From NCBI RefSeq assembly GCF_024347635.1, contig NZ_AP025510.1, forward strand, positions 434,001 to 498,000: DNA of 64,000 nucleotides. The letters run 5' to 3'. The position numbers and the translations under genes are program-made. Within the stretch, counting starts at the first letter, position 1. Every line of letters starts with the position of its first letter. Shown here in pieces: positions 9,908 through 19,429 of the stretch. This DNA is from Vibrio tasmaniensis (lineage in GTDB: Bacteria; Pseudomonadota; Gammaproteobacteria; Enterobacterales; Vibrionaceae). Under the pieces are notes generated by a model, which saw only the letters and a list, made by a program, of their open reading frames with translations, did not search any database and was not told the DNA's origin.

Positions 9908-11095
9908 CTATTCGTCTTCTTCAGCCATAAAGGCTTCCAGCAAATCGTTGAGGAACAGTTTTCCTTTTTCAGAGATCTGCCAATGAGTGTCGGTTTCATT
10001 GAGATAACCGAGATCTTTGGCCCACTCTATCGTTGGCTGAATCGAATCAAACTCTAACCCAGTCGTATCAATGAAGTCTTGCTTTGGACACGCTTCCATT
10101 AGCCTGAAGCGGTTCATGAAGAACTCGAAAGGGCGGTCCTCATTAGGGACTTCAAGTTCATCCGACAGATAGGGCTTCACCAGATTCTGGTACGCTGCTA
10201 GGTAGCCTCTAGGGTGCTTAACCTTAGTGGTGCGAACAATACGTCCATCTGCAAAGCTCAGCTTGCCATGAGAGCCACAGCCAATACCTAGGTAGTCACC
10301 AAAGCGCCAATAGTTGAGATTATGCTGACACTGATATCCCGGCTTGCTGTAGCCTGAAATTTCGTACTGTACATAACCTGCGTCTGCGAGCTTCTTATGG
10401 CCTAAGTCGAAGATATCCCAAAGGTCATCATCGTCAGGTAGCTTTGGTGTTTTGTAATAGAACATGGTGTTAGGTTCTATTGTTAGCTGATACCAAGATA
10501 AGTGTGGAGGATTGAGCTCGATCGCTTTGTCCAAATCAGCCAAGGCCTGATCAATGCTTTGATCCGGTAAGCCGTGCATTAGATCTAGGTTGAAGCTGTT
10601 CAATCCGATTTTATGCGCTAGGTGAGCTGCGTTGACCGCTTCAGCTTGACCATGAATACGGCCAAGCCTTTCCAGTTTCTCTTGCTCAAAACTTTGTACG
10701 CCTACCGAGATTCGAGTGATACCTGCCTTTTGGTAACCTGCAAAACGTTCTGCCTCTATGGTGCCCGGATTGGCTTCCATGGTGATTTCTATTTCAGGTT
10801 TGAACGGGATGCGTTGTTCAATGCCTTGCAGCAATCGACCTATTCCTTCTGGAGAAAATAGACTCGGCGTGCCGCCACCAATAAAGATCGAATGCAATGG
10901 GCGAGGTGCGCCATTGAGTTGGTATTTTTCGATATCGGTATCGAGATCCTCAAGCAGAGCATCGATGTACTCTTTTTCAGGAATCTTGGCTTTTAGAGCG
11001 TGAGAGTTAAAATCACAATACGGACACTTTTGTACACACCATGGGATGTGGACATAGAGACTGAGTGCGGGTGGTATTAGCGCTGCATTGTGCAT
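9908..11095 (-). CDS. hemW: Radical SAM haem chaperone HemW
   Basis: HemW is a radical-SAM protein related to HemN; work on E. coli and other bacteria supports a role in haem insertion rather than coproporphyrinogen oxidation. The 395-residue protein shows the cluster motif C-x3-C-x2-C at Cys20, Cys24 and Cys27 in PWCVQKCPYCDF. HemN instead has a C-x3-C-x2-C-x-C motif, so Phe after the third Cys (CDF) supports HemW. The SAM-contact motif FIGGGTPS lies near residue 72, and the C-terminal HemN-C domain is present. The start codon overlaps the rdgB stop by one base (TAATG), so the two are translationally coupled. Confidence 0.95.
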   Translation of the reverse strand: MHNAALIPPALSLYVHIPWCVQKCPYCDFNSHALKAKIPEKEYIDALLEDLDTDIEKYQLNGAPRPLHSIFIGGGTPSLFSPEGIGRLLQGIEQRIPFKPEIEITMEANPGTIEAERFAGYQKAGITRISVGVQSFEQEKLERLGRIHGQAEAVNAAHLAHKIGLNSFNLDLMHGLPDQSIDQALADLDKAIELNPPHLSWYQLTIEPNTMFYYKTPKLPDDDDLWDIFDLGHKKLADAGYVQYEISGYSKPGYQCQHNLNYWRFGDYLGIGCGSHGKLSFADGRIVRTTKVKHPRGYLAAYQNLVKPYLSDELEVPNEDRPFEFFMNRFRLMEACPKQDFIDTTGLEFDSIQPTIEWAKDLGYLNETDTHWQISEKGKLFLNDLLEAFMAEEDE

Positions 11096-11694
11096 TACAG
11101 AGCTTGCTCCTTGAGAGTCTTAAATAATGACGCGAGGGCTTTACCACGATGTGACAGTTGCTTCTTACGTGACGATTCAAGTTCTGCTGAAGCGCAGTTA
11201 TCTTCTGGTACAAAGAATACAGGATCGTAGCCAAAGCCATTATCACCGTGTTCTTCAGTCAGAATACGACCTTCCCATTTGCCGTGACATACCCATGGTG
11301 TTGGATCGTTTTCGTGACGCATTAGCACCAACACACAGTGGAAACGAGCGGTACGCTTTTCAGTAGCCACACCTTGCATGGCGTCTAATAGCTTTTCGAT
11401 GTTTTGCTTATCGGTCGCCCCTTCACCTGAGTAACGCGCTGAGTAGATACCGGGTGCACCATTAAGGTAATCAACTTCTAAGCCAGAATCGTCAGCAATG
11501 GCTGGTAGCCCCGTCTCTTTCGCAGCGTGGCGAGCTTTGATGATGGCATTTTCAATGAAAGTTGTTCCCGTTTCAGCGACTTCTGAAACGTTAAACTCAC
11601 TTTGCGCGACAACATCGAAACCAAACTCAGACAGAATATCTGCCATCTCGCGAACTTTGCCTTGGTTGCCTGTTGCTAAAACAATCTTACTCAT
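11095..11694 (-). CDS. rdgB: XTP/dITP diphosphatase (non-canonical purine NTP pyrophosphatase)
   Basis: RdgB hydrolyses dITP, ITP and XTP to monophosphates and so keeps deaminated purines out of DNA. The 199-residue product has the family's N-terminal [12 protein letters not shown], the active-site region [20 protein letters not shown] (with the metal-binding Asp) and the C-terminal GFGYDPVF and SHRGKAL motifs. It precedes hemW with a one-base overlap, as in E. coli. Confidence 0.96.
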   Translation of the reverse strand: MSKIVLATGNQGKVREMADILSEFGFDVVAQSEFNVSEVAETGTTFIENAIIKARHAAKETGLPAIADDSGLEVDYLNGAPGIYSARYSGEGATDKQNIEKLLDAMQGVATEKRTARFHCVLVLMRHENDPTPWVCHGKWEGRILTEEHGDNGFGYDPVFFVPEDNCASAELESSRKKQLSHRGKALASLFKTLKEQAL

Positions 11695-11742
11695 GGGGAT
11701 GTGGCTCTAATAAGTTAGTGAACAGAAAAGTGGTGATTGAAG

Positions 11743-12174
11743 CTACTCTTCTATATAGAATTTTTGTGTGAATCGCAGTGGGCCAGTGCCTTTCAAACCT
11801 GCGTTAACATCAATATTAAAAGTGATGTTTTCTTCGTGAGTGATAGGGAACTCTGCAAGGTAATAAATCGCATCGCCTTCCTTTATTTCACGGAAGTTAA
11901 GCGTGCGAGTGTTACCTACTAGGTTTCGTGCTGTTCCCGTAATTTTAGCCGTTGTTGCTGGCTTGCCTAGGGAAGCGTTGTCTAGCACGCTGATATTTAG
12001 AATCGCTGAGTATCCGTTTCGTTTTAGCTTATATTGCTTAGCAACCTGCGCTGTTAAAAACGTGGAATTGAAAGCCGAGTAATGAACCTCGACATCCTTG
12101 ATACTTTTAAACTGTCCTGCCGAGCTTGGTAGGGCAATCAGAGCGGTGAGTAGTGCTGTTATCCATAGACGCAT
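11743..12174 (-). CDS. DUF4426 domain protein, exported
   Basis: A 144-residue protein with a clear signal peptide (MRLWITALLTALIALPSSAG, cleavage near residue 20), so it is probably periplasmic. The remainder fits the DUF4426 family of short beta-rich proteins found in Vibrio and relatives next to yggU; the function is unknown. The start at 12174 is chosen because the in-frame ATG at 12195 would put MLFIGVI in front of a complete signal peptide. It lies in the yggS-proC-yggT-yggU-rdgB-hemW operon, a position that is empty in E. coli. Confidence 0.85.
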   Translation of the reverse strand: MRLWITALLTALIALPSSAGQFKSIKDVEVHYSAFNSTFLTAQVAKQYKLKRNGYSAILNISVLDNASLGKPATTAKITGTARNLVGNTRTLNFREIKEGDAIYYLAEFPITHEENITFNIDVNAGLKGTGPLRFTQKFYIEE

Positions 12175-12202
12175 AATGACTCCAATAAATAGCAAAAAGC
12201 CA

Positions 12203-12493
12203 TCATAGGATGGCTTTGACTTCAGTTGGGATCTGGCTTGGTGAGCATATTCGAACTTGCTTATGCCGACCGAGCTCTCCCTTTTCTATCTTAATTTGCC
12301 CTTTCGCTACCTTAAATTGTTTCGCAAGGTATTTCGCTAAATGAGCATTGGCTTTGCCATCAACCGGTGGTGCAGTAATGGCAATTTTCAGTTCCTCGCC
12401 GTGTAAGCCGACAATTTTGTCTCGGCTTGCCTTGGGTTGGATATAGAGCCTAAGGAGAATATCGTCTTCCTCGGCCCAAACCGCTTTTGGCAT
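12203..12493 (-). CDS. yggU: DUF167 family protein YggU
   Basis: A 96-residue cytosolic protein of the DUF167/UPF0235 family, function unknown, with the typical core [19 protein letters not shown] and the motif [11 protein letters not shown] near residues 50-60. The start at 12493 ([10 protein letters not shown]) gives the usual family length; an upstream ATG at 12538 inside the yggT end would add fifteen residues. It directly follows yggT, as in E. coli and many other proteobacteria. Confidence 0.93.
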   Translation of the reverse strand: MPKAVWAEEDDILLRLYIQPKASRDKIVGLHGEELKIAITAPPVDGKANAHLAKYLAKQFKVAKGQIKIEKGELGRHKQVRICSPSQIPTEVKAIL

Positions 12494-12522
12494 CGTCAAA
12501 GTACCTGAGGTTCGTACTTGAA

Positions 12523-13080
12523 TTATAGCTGATACCAAATCGGGCCAATTAGGTCACCCATTAAGAAGTTCGCGAATTGCAGAACAATAAACAGTACCAG
12601 TACGCTTAAATCAAAACCGCCCATTGCTGGAAGAATACGACGAATTGGAGCCAGCATTGGTTCAGTCAGTTGATGGAACACGTATTCAATTGGGCTACGA
12701 CCTTGGCTAACCCAGCTCAGGATTGCACGGATTAGCAGAACCCAGAAGATCAAACCACCAGCCGCTTTAAGCAGAGATAGCGCTCCAAAGATCAGGAAGC
12801 TGATGTCAAATACAGCCGCACCGCCAGAGATAATCAGGTTTAGAGCGACGAACTTAAGTACACATAGCACATAAGCGAAAACAACCGTCGCAAGATCAAG
12901 GCTGCCGATTGATGGAATTACTCGGCGTAGTGGTGCAACAACCGGTTGTGTCGCTTTTACGATAAATTGTGAGAATGGGTTGTAGAAATCTGCACGTGAT
13001 GCTTGTAGCCAGATACGCAAGATCACAACCATGATGTAAAGATCAAAAACGGTCGAGATCAGAAAGCTCATCGAATTCAT
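12523..13080 (-). CDS. yggT: YggT family membrane protein
   Basis: A 185-residue inner-membrane protein made of two YGGT repeats. Each repeat has a hydrophobic helix, an R-x-W segment ([24 protein letters not shown]), a conserved P-x-R-R-x-(I/L)-P segment ([22 protein letters not shown]) and a further helix. YggT has been linked to osmotic shock resistance; the mechanism is not known. It lies downstream of proC and ahead of yggU in the same transcription unit. Confidence 0.94.
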   Translation of the reverse strand: MNSMSFLISTVFDLYIMVVILRIWLQASRADFYNPFSQFIVKATQPVVAPLRRVIPSIGSLDLATVVFAYVLCVLKFVALNLIISGGAAVFDISFLIFGALSLLKAAGGLIFWVLLIRAILSWVSQGRSPIEYVFHQLTEPMLAPIRRILPAMGGFDLSVLVLFIVLQFANFLMGDLIGPIWYQL

Positions 13081-13156
13081 ATTGTTTCCTTTTTCGGATT
13101 TACTTGCCGCTTAGATATAACCCGAGCGACAAAATGCTTTTTTACTGTAATTAGTA

Positions 13157-13975
13157 TTAAAACAGTTTTTCCATCTCTTCAGCTCGAGCAACCGCCGCTT
13201 GCATGGCTTTTGCTACGATATCTGAAAGTTGATGGTCGTTAAACATGCGCAGTGCTTCTGCGGTTGTGCCGCCTTTTGAAGTCACTTGTTCACGCAGTGT
13301 AGATAATTCTGTATCTGGATTTGCAACCACCATCTCTGCCGCACCTAATGCCGACTGCTGCACTAATTTACGAGCGGTTTCTTGGTCAAAACCTTGGTTA
13401 ATTGCTTCAGCTTGCATCGCTTCCATAAACAGGAAGAAGTAAGCCGGAGCACTGCCCGCCGCTGCAATGATATTATTGATACCAGACTCTTGTTCAACCC
13501 AGCTCACTTCACCTACGGCTTGCATCAGCTGAGATGCAAAATCTTTATCATCTTGGCTAACAGTCGAATCGGCATAAAGGCCGCTCATCCCTTTACCAAG
13601 CAGTGATGGTGTATTTGGCATCACACGAACAAGGTTCAGTTGGCAGTTTAACATCTCATTGAGTCGATTCGCATTAATACCCGCTGCAATCGAGATAACC
13701 AGTTTGTTGCTAAAGTCGATGCTTTGTAAGGGTTTACATACATCAGCCATCATTTGTGGCTTCACTGATAGCACAACAACGTCTGCTTGCTCTGCTGCGG
13801 CAATATTATCGCTGGTGGTATTGATGCCGTACTCTTGCTCTAGCGGCAGCCTTCTGGTGTCTGAAGGTGCTGTAGCAGTAATCTTTTGCGCTGGGTAACC
13901 ACTTGCCACTAAGCCCGCTACAATAGAGCGAACCATGTTTCCCGCCCCAATAAAGGTGATGTTCTTATGTTCCAT
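13157..13975 (-). CDS. proC: Pyrroline-5-carboxylate reductase
   Basis: ProC reduces 1-pyrroline-5-carboxylate to L-proline with NADPH. The 272-residue protein starts with a Rossmann nucleotide-binding motif (FIGAGNMVRSIVAGL, residues 9-23), followed by SVKPQMM and VRVMPNTPSLLGKGM, and ends with the substrate-binding signature (SPAYFF-like GSAPAYFFLF, and LREQVTSKGGTTAEAL). Length is standard. It sits between yggS and yggT, a placement common in gamma-proteobacteria. Confidence 0.97.
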   Translation of the reverse strand: MEHKNITFIGAGNMVRSIVAGLVASGYPAQKITATAPSDTRRLPLEQEYGINTTSDNIAAAEQADVVVLSVKPQMMADVCKPLQSIDFSNKLVISIAAGINANRLNEMLNCQLNLVRVMPNTPSLLGKGMSGLYADSTVSQDDKDFASQLMQAVGEVSWVEQESGINNIIAAAGSAPAYFFLFMEAMQAEAINQGFDQETARKLVQQSALGAAEMVVANPDTELSTLREQVTSKGGTTAEALRMFNDHQLSDIVAKAMQAAVARAEEMEKLF

Positions 13976-14091
13976 ATATAAAATCCTGAGCGTGTCGCTG
14001 CGCGGTTCAAGCGAAGCGGTATCAATACTGTATTTTCGTTGCTACTTGCTACTTGGTGCTTGCTGTAGCTTTTCCTTGTTACGTGCTGTAG

Positions 14092-14796
14092 CTATTTTAC
14101 GTAATCACGAGCACCAAAGATGGCCGTTCCAATACGAACCATGGTACTTCCAGCCTCAACTGCTGCATCCATATCGCCACTCATGCCCATAGACAGGGTA
14201 TCGATGTTTGGATACTTCGCGGCCAGCTTATCTTTAAGCTCTGCCAGTTGAGAAAATGCATTAAGCTGTGATTGATAGTCAGAGACGTTTGCAGGAATCG
14301 ACATCAATCCTCTTAAGGTGAGGTTAGGGAGCGACGAAATCAACTCCGCAAGTGCAAAAACTGTCTCTTCAGAAGTACCAGACTTTGACTCTTCCCCACT
14401 GGTGTTCACTTGAATGAGCACTTGTAGAGGTGGAAGCTCGTTTGGTCGCTGATCATGAAGCCTTTGTGCGATCTTATCGCGATCAACGGAATGCACCCAT
14501 TGGAAGCTTTCCGCAATAGGGCGAGTTTTATTAGATTGGATTGGGCCAATAAAATGCCATTCTAAATTTAGGTTAGAATGTTGTTCTGAAAAGTGTTTTA
14601 CTTTATCGACACCTTCTTGAACATAGTTTTCACCAAAGGTAACTTGGCCTCCGAGTGCGGCTTCTAGAATCGCATCAATAGGTTTAGTTTTACTGACGGC
14701 TAAAAGTTGCACTGAGTCTGGAGCTCGTCCGCACTTTTGCTCAGCACTACGAATCTGTGAGGTGATTTGTTCGATATTTTGTTGAATACTACTCAT
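14092..14796 (-). CDS. yggS: Pyridoxal phosphate homeostasis protein YggS
   Basis: A 234-residue PLP-binding protein of the YggS/PROSC family, which binds the cofactor on a lysine and influences vitamin B6 and amino-acid balance without known enzyme activity. The PLP lysine lies in LLAVSKTKPID (Lys36 or near), and the motifs FGENYVQE, WHFIGPIQSNK and LSMGMSGDMDAA are all present. First gene of the minus-strand operon that runs to hemW, and divergent from pilT by 26 bases, so the two promoters must overlap the coding ends. Confidence 0.96.
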   Translation of the reverse strand: MSSIQQNIEQITSQIRSAEQKCGRAPDSVQLLAVSKTKPIDAILEAALGGQVTFGENYVQEGVDKVKHFSEQHSNLNLEWHFIGPIQSNKTRPIAESFQWVHSVDRDKIAQRLHDQRPNELPPLQVLIQVNTSGEESKSGTSEETVFALAELISSLPNLTLRGLMSIPANVSDYQSQLNAFSQLAELKDKLAAKYPNIDTLSMGMSGDMDAAVEAGSTMVRIGTAIFGARDYVK

Positions 14797-14822
14797 AGCT
14801 GACTTTACTTAAGGGAAAATAA

Positions 14823-15860
14823 ATGGATATCACTGAGTTACTAGATTTTAGTGTAAAGCATAACGCGTCAGATCTACATCTTTCTGCGGGTGTATCTCCA
14901 ATGGTACGTATAGATGGTGAAGTAAGGAAGCTTGGAATACCAGCTTTGAGTCATGCTGATGTGCATCGTTTAGTTTTTGAGATCATGGACGACTCACAGC
15001 GCGGTGAGTTTGAGGAAAAATTGGAAGTCGACTTCTCTTTTGAATTACCCAATGTTGGTCGCTTCCGTGTTAATGCTTTCAACCAAGCTCGTGGGTGCGC
15101 TGCTGTCTTTCGAACCATTCCTGTAGAAATTCCCACGTTAGAGCAGTTAGGCGCACCTGATATTTTTGAAAAAATTGCCAATTATGAAAAAGGCTTAGTG
15201 CTGGTGACGGGCCCTACGGGTTCTGGTAAATCGACAACGTTGGCGGCGATGGTGGATTACGTAAACCGTAACCACAACAAACACATTCTGACGATTGAAG
15301 ACCCGATTGAATTCGTTCACACCAACAATAAATGTCTGGTTAACCAGCGTGAAGTTCATCGTGATACTCACAGCTTTAAAGCGGCGCTGCGCAGTGCGTT
15401 ACGTGAAGACCCAGACGTGATTCTTGTTGGTGAGCTTCGTGACCAAGAGACGATCAGCTTAGCGTTAACGGCCGCAGAAACGGGTCACCTAGTTTTTGGT
15501 ACTTTGCATACCAGCTCTGCCGCAAAAACCGTAGACCGTATTATCGATGTATTCCCGGGTAGCGACAAAGACATGGTTCGTTCAATGTTGTCTGAATCAC
15601 TACGTTCGGTAATTGCCCAGAAGTTACTAAAGCGTGTCGGTGGTGGTCGTGTCGCTTGTCATGAAATCATGATGGCGACGCCAGCGATCAGAAACTTGAT
15701 CCGTGAAGACAAGGTTGCGCAGATGTACTCGATCATTCAAACAGGTGCCGCTCATGGCATGCAAACCATGGAGCAAAACGCGAAACAGCTGATGGCGCAA
15801 GGTTTGGTTGACTCAGAAGAGGTCGAGAAAAAGATCGAAATTGAAACCTCATTGTTTTAA
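14823..15860 (+). CDS. pilT: Type IV pilus retraction ATPase PilT
   Basis: PilT is the hexameric motor that drives pilus depolymerisation, needed for twitching motility and DNA uptake. The 345-residue protein has a PAS-like N-terminal domain (1-95), the Walker A GPTGSGKST (about 129-137), the Asp box ILTIEDPIEF, Walker B VILVGELRD and the His box GHLVFGTLHT. The C-terminal AIRNLIREDK motif, needed for retraction in other PilT proteins, is present. It is followed by pilU with a short spacer, as in Vibrio and Pseudomonas. Confidence 0.97.
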   Translation: MDITELLDFSVKHNASDLHLSAGVSPMVRIDGEVRKLGIPALSHADVHRLVFEIMDDSQRGEFEEKLEVDFSFELPNVGRFRVNAFNQARGCAAVFRTIPVEIPTLEQLGAPDIFEKIANYEKGLVLVTGPTGSGKSTTLAAMVDYVNRNHNKHILTIEDPIEFVHTNNKCLVNQREVHRDTHSFKAALRSALREDPDVILVGELRDQETISLALTAAETGHLVFGTLHTSSAAKTVDRIIDVFPGSDKDMVRSMLSESLRSVIAQKLLKRVGGGRVACHEIMMATPAIRNLIREDKVAQMYSIIQTGAAHGMQTMEQNAKQLMAQGLVDSEEVEKKIEIETSLF

Positions 15861-15874
15861 TCAAGGTGGACATT

Positions 15875-16984
15875 ATGGAATTGAATCAAATCCTTGAAGG
15901 GATGCTCTCTCAAAAGGCGTCGGATCTTTACATCACAGTCGATGCGCCAATCCTATTTCGTGTGGATGGTGAACTACGACCTCAGGGAGAGAAGTTGAAT
16001 GCTGATCAAGTATCTCAGTTACTTGATGCAATGATGGATCAAGATCGACGCGATGAATACAAGCAAACGCGTGAGGCTAATTTTGCCATCGTGCGTGATT
16101 TTGGTCGTTTTCGTGTCAGTGCATTCTTTCAGCGAGAGCTACCTGGAGCGGTAATTCGTCGCATCGAGACTAACATCCCAACCTTTGAGCAATTAAAGCT
16201 TCCTGACGTACTACAAGACCTTTCTATCGCTAAGCGCGGACTTGTGCTGGTGGTTGGGGCTACGGGGTCGGGTAAATCAACCTCGATGGCCGCAATGACA
16301 GGCTATCGCAATACCAATCGTTCAGGTCATATCTTGACGGTTGAAGACCCGATTGAATTCGTACACGAACATAAAAAGTGCATCGTGACTCAACGAGAGG
16401 TTGGACTCGACACCGAAAGCTATGAAGTCGCGCTTAAAAACTCGTTACGCCAAGCCCCTGATATGATTTTGATTGGCGAAATCCGTAGTCGTGAAACCAT
16501 GGAATACGCGATGACCTTTGCTGAAACGGGTCACTTGTGTATGGCAACCCTGCATGCCAATAACGCTAACCAAGCGCTAGAGCGTATTCTTCACTTGGTG
16601 CCGAAAGAGCAGAAAGAGCAGTTCTTGTTTGATCTGTCGATGAATCTGCGTGGTGTGGTTGCTCAGCAGTTAATACGCGATAAAAATGGCAATGGTCGTC
16701 ATGGTGTCTTCGAAATTCTGCTAAATAGCCCTCGTATATCTGACTTGATTCGTCGTGGTGAGTTGCATGAGTTAAAAGCGACCATGGCCAAATCGAAAGA
16801 GATTGGTATGCAGACTTTTGACCAAGCTTTGTATGATTTAGTAGTTGCGGACAAGATTAGCGAGGATGATGCATTCCATAGTGCAGATTCTGCCAATGAC
16901 TTGCGTTTAATGCTCAAGACCAAACGTGGCGATGATGACTACGGAACTGGTGCGTTGGCTGGCGTTAAGATTGATATGGGCTAA
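15875..16984 (+). CDS. pilU: PilT-like accessory retraction ATPase PilU
   Basis: PilU works with PilT to give high-force pilus retraction. The 369-residue product has the same domain order as PilT: Walker A GATGSGKSTSM (about 133), Asp box ILTVEDPIEF, Walker B ILIGEIRSRET and His box TGHLCMATLHA. The ATG at 15875 has AAGGTGG eight bases upstream and is preferred over the in-frame GTG at 15866, which lies inside that ribosome binding site. It is in one operon with pilT, with a terminator at 17007-17034. Confidence 0.96.
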   Translation: MELNQILEGMLSQKASDLYITVDAPILFRVDGELRPQGEKLNADQVSQLLDAMMDQDRRDEYKQTREANFAIVRDFGRFRVSAFFQRELPGAVIRRIETNIPTFEQLKLPDVLQDLSIAKRGLVLVVGATGSGKSTSMAAMTGYRNTNRSGHILTVEDPIEFVHEHKKCIVTQREVGLDTESYEVALKNSLRQAPDMILIGEIRSRETMEYAMTFAETGHLCMATLHANNANQALERILHLVPKEQKEQFLFDLSMNLRGVVAQQLIRDKNGNGRHGVFEILLNSPRISDLIRRGELHELKATMAKSKEIGMQTFDQALYDLVVADKISEDDAFHSADSANDLRLMLKTKRGDDDYGTGALAGVKIDMG

Positions 16985-17006
16985 GTCACGGCTTTGTTGA
17001 TAAACA

Positions 17007-17034
17007 CAAAACCCGCTTCTGTGGCGGGTTTTAT
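17007..17034. terminator. Terminator between pilU and the small lipoprotein gene
   Basis: CAAAACCCGCTTCTGTGGCGGGTTTTA forms a six-base-pair GC-rich stem followed by T residues. It lies between convergent genes and may act in both directions. Confidence 0.8.
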
Positions 17035-17045
17035 TCGTTTATAGC

Positions 17046-17222
17046 TTAATGCATGTTAGATGATTGCATGTTGGAGCGATGGTTATCATATGAGTAACCG
17101 CGCTCCTTTTCTAATTTGATTTTTGACGGGTACTGTTGACCGTCGTAACCCGCGGAACCGCTTCCCATTGAGCTGCATGCCGTTATAGATAACGCTATGA
17201 ATATTGCTAGAAAAATTTTCAT
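17046..17222 (-). CDS. Small putative lipoprotein
   Basis: A 58-residue product with a lipoprotein signal peptide (MKIFLAIFIALSITAC; Cys16 would be lipidated) and a short polar tail rich in Ser, Gly, Asn and His. I recognise no domain. The start at 17222 is taken because it begins the signal peptide; the ATG at 17234 adds only MGVH. It lies between pilU (convergent) and ruvX (same strand, separated by 95 bases). Small lipoproteins of this type are common in Vibrio; the role is unknown. Confidence 0.7.
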   Translation of the reverse strand: MKIFLAIFIALSITACSSMGSGSAGYDGQQYPSKIKLEKERGYSYDNHRSNMQSSNMH

Positions 17223-17317
17223 ATGAACTCCCAAGTTCTTTTCCTTTATCGCTCCTTCATTACGCAGTTAAAATGGCAAGGGATCATAAGCTTGCTCGAG
17301 TTTGCTAAATAAATAAC

Positions 17318-17740
17318 TTAGCCATATTGTGCTTCAAACCAGCTTTCTAGAATAACGACAGCTGATTGATTATCAACGTTGCCTTTGCTTAGTGCTTTAT
17401 AACCACCCATGTCAAAAAGATCGGCTCTCGCTTCTGCGGTCGATAGCCTCTCATCATGCAGTTCAACGTCAACACCAAAGCGTCCTTTCAGGCGGTTAGC
17501 GAACTTCTTTGCTCTGGGTGTAATGGTTGCTAGATCTTTACCATGAAGGTCGGTAGGCAGGCCAACCACGATAAGATTCGGCTGCCACTCTTTGATTTGT
17601 TTTTCTATGTCATCCCAGTTGGGGATACCATCTTTGGCTTTAAAGGCTTTTAAAGGGCTTGCTGTACCTGTGATTTCTTGTCCTATCGCACTGCCGATAC
17701 TTTTCGTACCGTAGTCAAATGCCATAATTGTTCGTGACAT
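17318..17740 (-). CDS. ruvX: Putative pre-16S rRNA nuclease / Holliday junction resolvase RuvX (YqgF)
   Basis: A 140-residue RNase H-fold protein of the YqgF family. E. coli YqgF takes part in 5' maturation of 16S rRNA, while an older annotation suggests Holliday junction resolution. The catalytic strand [14 protein letters not shown] (Asp9) and the second acidic motif [11 protein letters not shown] (about 97-107) are conserved, and the C-terminal [12 protein letters not shown] carries the last Asp. It follows yqgE with 50 bases between them, matching the yqgE-ruvX order in E. coli. Confidence 0.95.
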   Translation of the reverse strand: MSRTIMAFDYGTKSIGSAIGQEITGTASPLKAFKAKDGIPNWDDIEKQIKEWQPNLIVVGLPTDLHGKDLATITPRAKKFANRLKGRFGVDVELHDERLSTAEARADLFDMGGYKALSKGNVDNQSAVVILESWFEAQYG

Positions 17741-17789
17741 GGGGCTTCCAAATTAATCTGTGTTTGATAGTTTATATACTGAATTTGAG

Positions 17790-18353
17790 TTAGGCATGAC
17801 CGGCGTCAGCGGAAAGCTGGGCAGCATTAATTCCTAACATCTGCACAGCGACTTTCCAGCGATCTGAAATGGGCGTATCGAAGATGACCTTTGGATCAGC
17901 TTCTACGGTTAACCATGAGTTCTCAGTCAGCTCGATTTCCAGTTGTCCTGGTTCCCATCCTGCATAACCAAGTGCGACCAGATAATGCATAGGTTCATCT
18001 TCTGTCCCTAACACCATCAGAATATCTTTCGAGGTTGTTACCGAGATTTGATCCGTCATGTTGATGCTGGATTGATAACTGCCTTTGGGTTTGTGCAAAA
18101 TAAACCCACGATCTTCTGCGACTGGCCCACCATTAAGTACTGGCTTATCAAGGCTTGCTTGGTTGGGTTTAGGCTGTTCAGAATCAACCTCAACTTGCTT
18201 AAGCATACTGCCGACAGTGACATCGATAGGGGCGTTAATCATCAACCCCATCGCACCTTCGTCATTGTGCTCACAAAGATAGATCACCGAATTCTGAAAG
18301 TATGGATCTTTCATTCCGGGCATAGCGACCAGAAAGTGGTTCGTTAAATTCAT
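17790..18353 (-). CDS. yqgE: UPF0301 protein YqgE/AlgH
   Basis: A 187-residue cytosolic protein of the DUF179 family, with the conserved start [20 protein letters not shown] and the motifs [25 protein letters not shown] and [15 protein letters not shown]. Its biochemical role is not established. It sits between gshB and ruvX, as in E. coli and most gamma-proteobacteria. A terminator separates it from gshB. Confidence 0.95.
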   Translation of the reverse strand: MNLTNHFLVAMPGMKDPYFQNSVIYLCEHNDEGAMGLMINAPIDVTVGSMLKQVEVDSEQPKPNQASLDKPVLNGGPVAEDRGFILHKPKGSYQSSINMTDQISVTTSKDILMVLGTEDEPMHYLVALGYAGWEPGQLEIELTENSWLTVEADPKVIFDTPISDRWKVAVQMLGINAAQLSADAGHA

Positions 18354-18385
18354 AGAGCCTCCTGCCAGTGTGTTCCCAGTAAAGG

Positions 18386-18410
18386 AAAAAGAGCGGCGTA
18401 AAGCCGCTCA
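18386..18410 (-). terminator. Terminator after gshB
   Basis: On the minus strand TGAGCGGCTTTACGCCGCTC is followed by TTTTTCC: a seven-base-pair GC-rich stem and T tract, about 60 bases past the gshB stop. Confidence 0.75.
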
Positions 18411-18469
18411 TTGTTCTTTGCCTAGATATTTTTGTGTTTTCGAATAGCTAAGGCTTTCTTTAGTTTAGG

Positions 18470-19420
18470 CTATTTAGCGTTAACGCGACGCTCGATTGCA
18501 TCCATTAATTTACCCGTTACCGAAATATCAAAAGCAGCTTCAATTTCACGGATACAAGTAGGGCTTGTCACGTTGATTTCAGTCAGCTTGTCGCCGATAA
18601 CATCAAGCCCAACAAAGATTAAGCCTTTCTCTTTCAGTGCTGGAGCAACTGCTCTTGCGATAGCCCAGTCGGTTTCACTTAGAGGACGAGCTTCACCTGT
18701 ACCACCAGCAGCAAGGTTACCTCGAGTTTCCCCTTTTGCAGGAATACGCGCTAGACAGTAAGGCATTGGCTCACCGTCAACCACAAGAATACGCTTATCA
18801 CCATTGCTGATATCTGGAACAAAGGTTTGTGCCATTGCGTAGTTCTGACCGTGGTTAGTCAGCGTTTCGATAATTACTGATACGTTTGGATCGCCTTCTT
18901 TCACTCGGAAGATAGACGCGCCGCCCATGCCATCAAGTGGTTTTAGGATCACGTCACCGTGCTCTTCTCGGAACGCTTTAATCTTTTCAGCTTTACGAGT
19001 CACGATGGTGATTGGTGTCAGTTCAGGGAACCATGCCGTGAACAACTTCTCGTTACAGTCACGTAGGCTTTGTGGCTTGTTGACGATCAGTGCGCCGTTC
19101 TCTTCAGCACGCTCAAGAATGTAAGTCGCGTAGATGTACTCAGTATCAAACGGAGGATCTTTACGCATCAGAACCGCATCTAAATCAGATAGCGCGATAG
19201 TCTGTTCTGACTTGAACTCGTACCAGCCGTTTGGATCTTCTTTGAGTTCAACAACCTTAGTGTCAGCAATGGCTACGCCTTGATCTAAATGTAGATCATC
19301 CATTTCCATGTAATGGATTTCGTAACCACGACGCTGAGCTTCAAGCATCATGGCAAAGCTAGAGTCTTTTTTGATGTTAATGGATGAAATTGGATCCATT
19401 ACGATGCCAAGTTTGATCAT
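18470..19420 (-). CDS. gshB: Glutathione synthetase
   Basis: GshB joins gamma-glutamylcysteine and glycine with ATP. The 316-residue ATP-grasp protein has the N-terminal GIVMDPISSINIKKDSSFAM, the ATP-binding loop KPLDGMGGASIFRV (about 160-173), MAQTFVPDISNGDKRI, and the C-terminal metal-binding FVGLDVIGDKLTEINVTSPT. The length is normal. It follows rsmE by nine bases, so the two are probably one transcript, as in E. coli. Confidence 0.97.
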   Translation of the reverse strand: MIKLGIVMDPISSINIKKDSSFAMMLEAQRRGYEIHYMEMDDLHLDQGVAIADTKVVELKEDPNGWYEFKSEQTIALSDLDAVLMRKDPPFDTEYIYATYILERAEENGALIVNKPQSLRDCNEKLFTAWFPELTPITIVTRKAEKIKAFREEHGDVILKPLDGMGGASIFRVKEGDPNVSVIIETLTNHGQNYAMAQTFVPDISNGDKRILVVDGEPMPYCLARIPAKGETRGNLAAGGTGEARPLSETDWAIARAVAPALKEKGLIFVGLDVIGDKLTEINVTSPTCIREIEAAFDISVTGKLMDAIERRVNAK

Positions 19421-19429
19421 TTTCTTCTC

